Assembly: GCF_910583865.1 (NCBI RefSeq)
Contig: NZ_CAJTYX010000011.1
Coordinates: forward strand, 8,358-72,357
Source: an uncultured Muribaculum sp.
GTDB taxonomy: Bacteria; Bacteroidota; Bacteroidia; Bacteroidales; Muribaculaceae
Direction of reading: 5' to 3'
Length of the DNA: 64,000 nucleotides
A program made the translations under genes and the position numbers. Under the pieces are notes generated by a model that had not been told where the DNA came from, did no database searches, and worked only from the letters and a program-made list of their open reading frames with translations. This document shows positions 59,808 to 64,000 of the stretch, in pieces (the first letter of the stretch is position 1; each line of letters opens with the position of its first letter).

Positions 59808-61157
59808 ATGAAAATGAGAAACAAGATATATAAGGCAATAGCTCTGTTTGTCGGTGCTTTCATCATGACTTCATGCGCCGACATGCTCGATGATATCAAG
59901 CCTAAGGATAAGATTGACGCCAATTCCATGACTGAGGAGGACCTTTCGAAGGTGGTCAACGGCGTATATGCCACGATGGAAAGCCATATGAACGCCATGT
60001 GGTGGGACGGCGACGTCAAGGGGGAGAACTTCCGTTCCGGACCGGGTGGAAATCTGACAGATCCGCTTGACATGTCGCCATCTACATCGACGATAAAATC
60101 GCGCTGGAACAACTGCTTTACTTCTCTGAAGCAGGTCAACTTTCTGATTGAGAACTTTGAGGGAAGTTCCAATAAGGGGTCGCAGGTGGTTCGTACAGCC
60201 GGCGGCACCGGATACTTTTTCCGTGCGTTGATTTATTATAATGCCGTGACGCGATGGGGCAAAGCACCGATACTTCGGAAGCGTATGTATGACATTGTCC
60301 CCTTGTCGGATGAGGACGCAGTATGGCAGTTTATAATCGAAGATCTCGGCAAGGCAGAGGAGCTCCTGCCGGATTTCTCCGATCGGTTCTATGTGTCGAA
60401 GGCTGCCTGCAATGCCCTGCTTGCAAGGGCGTATCTCTCGACCAGGCGGTACGGCGAGGCTGTTACATGTGCCGACAAGGTGATCGGTAACTCGTCTCTT
60501 CAGTTGATGAAGAATTCGGTGGATTGGGCCAAGATGTTTGTATATAACAGCGCAAGCAAGGAGCTTGTGTTCGCCCTTGCCAACAAACGCACGACATCGA
60601 CGATTCTCTTCTATCAATACATTAATGATGTTGACGGCTCATGGTCTTATTCTCCGGCTCATGAATTGTATGCCGGACTGTATTCCGATACTTCGGTCAA
60701 ACGTGGTGATATACGAAAAGATGCCGTATTCAGTGCTACAGATCCTACGCGCACCATCAAATTCCCGAATGAGCTTGCAGGCCAGTTTGTGAAGAATGAG
60801 ACTCCAAGCCAGACACCTATTCCTGTAATCCGTCTGGCGGAGGTTTATCTTATAAAGGCCGAGGCGCAGGGTGCTTCCGCCGGACTGCCGACCATGAAGG
60901 ACTATCTTGAGGCCCGATATGCTGGTGTGTCGCTCCCATCCTCGATGGGCGACAAGGAATACCAGGATTTGATACTCGATGAGCGTCATCGCGAATTCTA
61001 TTGCGAGGGATTCCGCTGGTATGACTTGAAGCGTACGGGGCGTCTTGATCTGTTCAAGACTCTTAACGGACGCACACATCTAATGTACTGGCCTATACCG
61101 CAGGCCGAGATAGACCTCGCGGGAAAAGAGAACTATCCTCAGAATTCCGGCTATTAA
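59808..61157 (+). CDS. SusD/RagB-like surface lipoprotein
   Basis: A 449-residue substrate-binding lipoprotein that caps the SusC barrel. The signal peptide ends at MTSC (Cys near 24). SusD features include VVNGVYATMESHMNAMWW near 48, FFRALIYYNAVTRWGKAP near 140, LLARAYLSTRRYGEAV near 205 in the TPR-like scaffold, and DERHREFYCEGFRWYDLKRTG near 390, which is the family's C-terminal signature. It is rather short for the family (usual 500-600). Its partners here point to a phosphodiester-bearing substrate. Confidence 0.93.
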   Translation: MKMRNKIYKAIALFVGAFIMTSCADMLDDIKPKDKIDANSMTEEDLSKVVNGVYATMESHMNAMWWDGDVKGENFRSGPGGNLTDPLDMSPSTSTIKSRWNNCFTSLKQVNFLIENFEGSSNKGSQVVRTAGGTGYFFRALIYYNAVTRWGKAPILRKRMYDIVPLSDEDAVWQFIIEDLGKAEELLPDFSDRFYVSKAACNALLARAYLSTRRYGEAVTCADKVIGNSSLQLMKNSVDWAKMFVYNSASKELVFALANKRTTSTILFYQYINDVDGSWSYSPAHELYAGLYSDTSVKRGDIRKDAVFSATDPTRTIKFPNELAGQFVKNETPSQTPIPVIRLAEVYLIKAEAQGASAGLPTMKDYLEARYAGVSLPSSMGDKEYQDLILDERHREFYCEGFRWYDLKRTGRLDLFKTLNGRTHLMYWPIPQAEIDLAGKENYPQNSGY

Positions 61158-61187
61158 TCTGAAATCACCATATTATAATCTACGAAA

Positions 61188-63752
61188 ATGTCAAGATTAA
61201 AATCATATATTATATTGTGGGCGTGTCTGCTGTTCACCTTTGTCGCTACGGGGTGTACTGATGACATATGTGTGGACGAAGGGTCGCTCACCGCTCAATT
61301 CTCTTTTGAGAAGCCTTCGTATCTCACCAACGAGGAGGTGATAATCAAGAACACCACCCAGGGCGGAAGCGGGAACTATTCTTATGAATGGGACTTCGGC
61401 GACGGCCGCACCTCGGCTGAAGCCGAACCCCGCCTCACGTTCGAGGAGATCGGGGCATATACCGTGACGCTCAACGTGCGCGACAGCAAAGGACGCTACG
61501 CCATGGCGCATAAAATTCTGTCGGTGGAACCTGAGCCGCTGCCGGAAGTGGGCAACATGGTGCTGAAATGGGTGGCCGACCAGCCTTTGGCTACCATCCG
61601 CTCGATTACGCCTTCGGTGAGCAACGACAATTTCGTGTACATGACCTCGGAGGATCATATCGCACGCAAGTTTGATGCGGCCACCGGTCGTCAGATATGG
61701 CAGTTTGATCTGCGCACAAGTGCCGACGGGCCTGCGCCTGAGGGCAATACCCATGTGTCGCCTTCGGTCGACATCGACGGTACGTCGTATTTCGGCACGG
61801 GCAACACGTCGGGCAAGATAGCGCGCCTCTATGCCATCAACCCCGACGGCACCAAGAAGTGGGTGATGAGTTCCGACGCCAACACCGGCTTCTGGAACAA
61901 GGGGAATGCCTCGACTCCGCGTCTGCACTATGTAATATGCCCTATTGGCGATAATCATGTGTATGTGGGTAATGCAGGCGGTGCCGGATCTGTGCTCGCT
62001 GTGGATAAGCAGACCGGTTTCCGTGTGGGATATGCTGCGAATTCAATGAACGACGACGCTCCAAGCGGAGGCATATCCGGTGGCCTTGTTATTTCGGGCA
62101 GTTCCATCGTGTGGTATGGTGCTAAAAACGGAGTGTTAGGGTGTTCGGTTTCGGCTCTTGAAGCGGGAGGAAATGTACCTTGGTGGCAAGTACCGAATAC
62201 GAATACCTCCGATACCGGTAACGGTTCACTGGCTGTGGGTGCTGACGGCACGATATACGCATGCGGTCGCATGACAAAGGGTGATTTTGCGGGAACGTCG
62301 TGTGTCTTTGCTGTTTCGCCGAGCGGTTCGGAAATCTGGCGTTGTTCTATCGGACTGACTGGCAATCTTGATATGGCCGGGGTGGTAATAGCTGCCGATG
62401 GCTCCGTTATAGTTACGGCAAAACGTTCTGCCGGTGAATCAAACGGAGGCGTATACTGTCTATCGCCTGACGGACATCTCATGTGGACATACGGCATTCC
62501 CGAAAATGTGTCCGGATGTGCTGCCGTAGATCAAGCCGGCAATATACATTTCGGAACGGAAGCAGGGAATTATTATATAATCAAGCCTGTCCCGGGTGAG
62601 GATCAGCTTCTGTTGAAGAAAGATCTCGCGGCGATGATTGCCGAGAGCGACTCTCCGATGGCATCGGCATGGATAGCCGGTGGTGGAAAAATCTGGAGTT
62701 CGCCCACTATAGGCAACGACGGAACAATATATATAGGTATAACCAACACGGAGAATGCGACGTCGAGTGCTCTTGTGGCGCTTCATGATGATGCTGTTAC
62801 CGGTCCGGCTCTGTCATCATGGCCGATGAGGGGCAAGGATGCGCGTCATACATCCCGCGTGCAGGGAGGTGGCGGACAGGACCCTGTCAATCCCGGGGAG
62901 ACATCCCAGTTGCCTTTGACATGGGATTTAAAGAAAGACATGAAGGGTTTGGCCGCTGCCGGATATAATAAAGTGTGGATATGCTCTCACCGGGGTATTA
63001 CGAAAAGCGGTATAAAGGACGGTGTACCCGAAAATTCACTTGATGCAATAGATTATGCTATAAAAGGGGGCGCCGAAATGCTTGAGATTGATGTGAGGCC
63101 TACTAAGGATGGTGTTCTCGTGCTTATGCATGACGAGACTATCGACCGCACGACGACCGGTTCGGGCAAAGTCGCAGAAATGACTTATGCGCAGCTTCAG
63201 CAGTATTATTTAAAAGATTACAATACCGGAGTCGCTACCGCTCATAAGATTCCTACGCTTGAAGAAGCTTTCAAGCATGGGCGTGGTAAGATTTATTTTA
63301 ATCTTGACATATCCAACAAGCTTGTCCCGGGTGATGCTACGGAGTCATTGATTACGTTGGCCCGTCTGATTAAAGAATTAGGCATGGAAAAGCAGTCAGT
63401 GTTGCATGTAGGTGCAAAGATGAGCGTTATAAATCATCTGGCATCTTATCCCGACCTATTGTTTAAGACGTGGGTTGGAAGTGAAAATGACATTAATAAG
63501 TTCTCCTCTCTCGGTTCTGTGTTTACAATCTCGGTTGATACGGAAGATGGTTTAAACAACAAGTCATTGGTGTCCGCTATCAGATCTGACATGTGTCTGC
63601 CATTCGTAAACTCGCTTAACAGCCCGGACAACAATATGGCTGCCGGGAATTTTGACAGTGTGGATAAGTTGGTAGACAACGGCGTCAGCATCATACAGAC
63701 TAATTATGCGGATATTCTCGGCCCGCATCTTAAATCGAAAGGCTTGAGATAG
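61188..63752 (+). CDS. PKD-beta-propeller-GDPD lipoprotein
   Basis: An 854-residue surface lipoprotein (signal ending VATGC, Cys near 23) with three parts. A PKD domain (about 35-105) has YEWDFGDGRTS. A PQQ/Trp-docking-type beta-propeller (about 120-565) has repeats such as AATGRQIWQFD, VSPSVDIDGTSYFGTGN and SSPTIGNDGTIYIG. A glycerophosphodiester phosphodiesterase (about 595-854) has CSHRGI with His601, MLEIDVRPTKDGVLVLMHDE near 625-645 carrying the Glu, Asp and second His, and IIQTNYADIL near the end. GDPD hydrolyses glycerophosphodiesters. It follows SusD by 30 bp and is the only enzyme of the locus. Confidence 0.85.
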   Translation: MSRLKSYIILWACLLFTFVATGCTDDICVDEGSLTAQFSFEKPSYLTNEEVIIKNTTQGGSGNYSYEWDFGDGRTSAEAEPRLTFEEIGAYTVTLNVRDSKGRYAMAHKILSVEPEPLPEVGNMVLKWVADQPLATIRSITPSVSNDNFVYMTSEDHIARKFDAATGRQIWQFDLRTSADGPAPEGNTHVSPSVDIDGTSYFGTGNTSGKIARLYAINPDGTKKWVMSSDANTGFWNKGNASTPRLHYVICPIGDNHVYVGNAGGAGSVLAVDKQTGFRVGYAANSMNDDAPSGGISGGLVISGSSIVWYGAKNGVLGCSVSALEAGGNVPWWQVPNTNTSDTGNGSLAVGADGTIYACGRMTKGDFAGTSCVFAVSPSGSEIWRCSIGLTGNLDMAGVVIAADGSVIVTAKRSAGESNGGVYCLSPDGHLMWTYGIPENVSGCAAVDQAGNIHFGTEAGNYYIIKPVPGEDQLLLKKDLAAMIAESDSPMASAWIAGGGKIWSSPTIGNDGTIYIGITNTENATSSALVALHDDAVTGPALSSWPMRGKDARHTSRVQGGGGQDPVNPGETSQLPLTWDLKKDMKGLAAAGYNKVWICSHRGITKSGIKDGVPENSLDAIDYAIKGGAEMLEIDVRPTKDGVLVLMHDETIDRTTTGSGKVAEMTYAQLQQYYLKDYNTGVATAHKIPTLEEAFKHGRGKIYFNLDISNKLVPGDATESLITLARLIKELGMEKQSVLHVGAKMSVINHLASYPDLLFKTWVGSENDINKFSSLGSVFTISVDTEDGLNNKSLVSAIRSDMCLPFVNSLNSPDNNMAAGNFDSVDKLVDNGVSIIQTNYADILGPHLKSKGLR

Positions 63753-63775
63753 GCTGCTCGATGCTCGATAAATTA

Positions 63776-63816
63776 AGCGCTGCCCGGTGGATGTATGGCC
63801 ATCGGGCAGCGCTTTT
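63776..63816 (+). terminator. terminator of the SusC/SusD-GDPD locus
   Basis: AGCGCTGCCCGGTGG (63776-63790) pairs with CCATCGGGCAGCGCT (63799-63813) with one G-T pair, followed by TTTTG. It lies 23 bp after the stop codon. Confidence 0.85.
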
Positions 63817-63968
63817 GTTTGAGTTCATAGAGGAGGCTATGGATTTATGAACAAAATCGGATTTTGTGTGTTGTAGTGTATGTTTTTGTTATATAGGGAG
63901 TTACATGCTTGGAATATTGCTCTGAGAATTTCCGAAAGAAAAATTAACATAAAATTCTTGTTGAAAAA

Positions 63969-64000
63969 TTTGGAGGAGAACGTGGAAGTGTCTAACTTTG
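63969..64000 (+). promoter_or_regulatory. promoter at the right edge
   Basis: TTTG at 63969-63972 and TAACTTTG at 63993-64000 are 20 nt apart, an exact match to the Bacteroidetes promoter. It should drive a gene beyond the window. The 150 bp before it, after the terminator, show no gene. Confidence 0.6.

Noticed and set aside
1..64000. tRNA, rRNA or known riboswitch genes
   Set aside because: The intergenic gaps were read for cloverleaf, TPP, cobalamin and SAM riboswitch hallmarks and none was convincing; a model search would be needed to be certain.

Overview
The window looks like chromosomal DNA of a Bacteroidales gut commensal, probably Muribaculaceae-like. Supporting signs are SusC/SusD proteins with an ECF sigma/FecR pair, BACON-domain lipoproteins, GldH, a type IX secretion (T9SS) C-terminal sorting domain, and repeated Bacteroidetes promoters (TTTG, 19-21 nt, TAnnTTTG). 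Genus is inference; there is no rRNA or tRNA gene here.

Layout. 1-9.6 kb (minus strand) is mostly housekeeping: truncated CCA-adding enzyme, a 379-bp foldback MITE-like element, an M24 peptidase, gldH, ricT overlapping rny (RNase Y), a structured intergenic RNA candidate, zapA plus a coiled-coil partner, cardiolipin synthase, and rpsF-rpsR-rplI. 9.8-18.0 kb (minus) is a tandem duplication of a two-gene lipoprotein unit: BACON-SGNH hydrolase followed by BACON-GLUG repeat protein, twice. 18.2-33.4 kb (plus) carries bioB, PASTA protein, RluD-type pseudouridine synthase, an acyltransferase, metallophosphoesterase, Tex, a reduced FolK-like protein, a U32 protein, an aldose epimerase, two small lipoproteins, an eIF1/SUI1-like protein and a RecB/AddA-type helicase-nuclease. 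33.4-41.5 kb is a glycan locus: membrane-bound TPR-AraC regulator, GH85 endo-beta-N-acetylglucosaminidase with T9SS signal, a small secreted protein and a CotH-kinase protein. 41.7-50.2 kb holds an AT-rich small membrane protein, an orphan histidine kinase, folK, infB, nusA, rimP and a secreted endonuclease/phosphatase. 50.3-54.6 kb (plus) is aroQ, pyk, an O-methyltransferase, rbfA and a LolE-like permease. 54.7-63.8 kb is a complete sigma/FecR/SusC/SusD locus ending in a PKD-beta-propeller-GDPD lipoprotein, so its likely substrate is a phosphodiester rather than an ordinary glycan.

How the parts fit. RNase Y and RicT overlap by one base, which suggests they act together. The TPR-AraC/GH85/CotH group looks like an N-glycan-deconstructing surface system. 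The sigma/FecR pair and the STN domain on SusC suggest signalling from the outer membrane on substrate capture. Arrays of a 9-bp unit (GACnnGTCn) lie just past the large hairpins that end three minus-strand transcription units, a pattern not explained by the genes. All functional calls are from reading the sequence; no database search was run.
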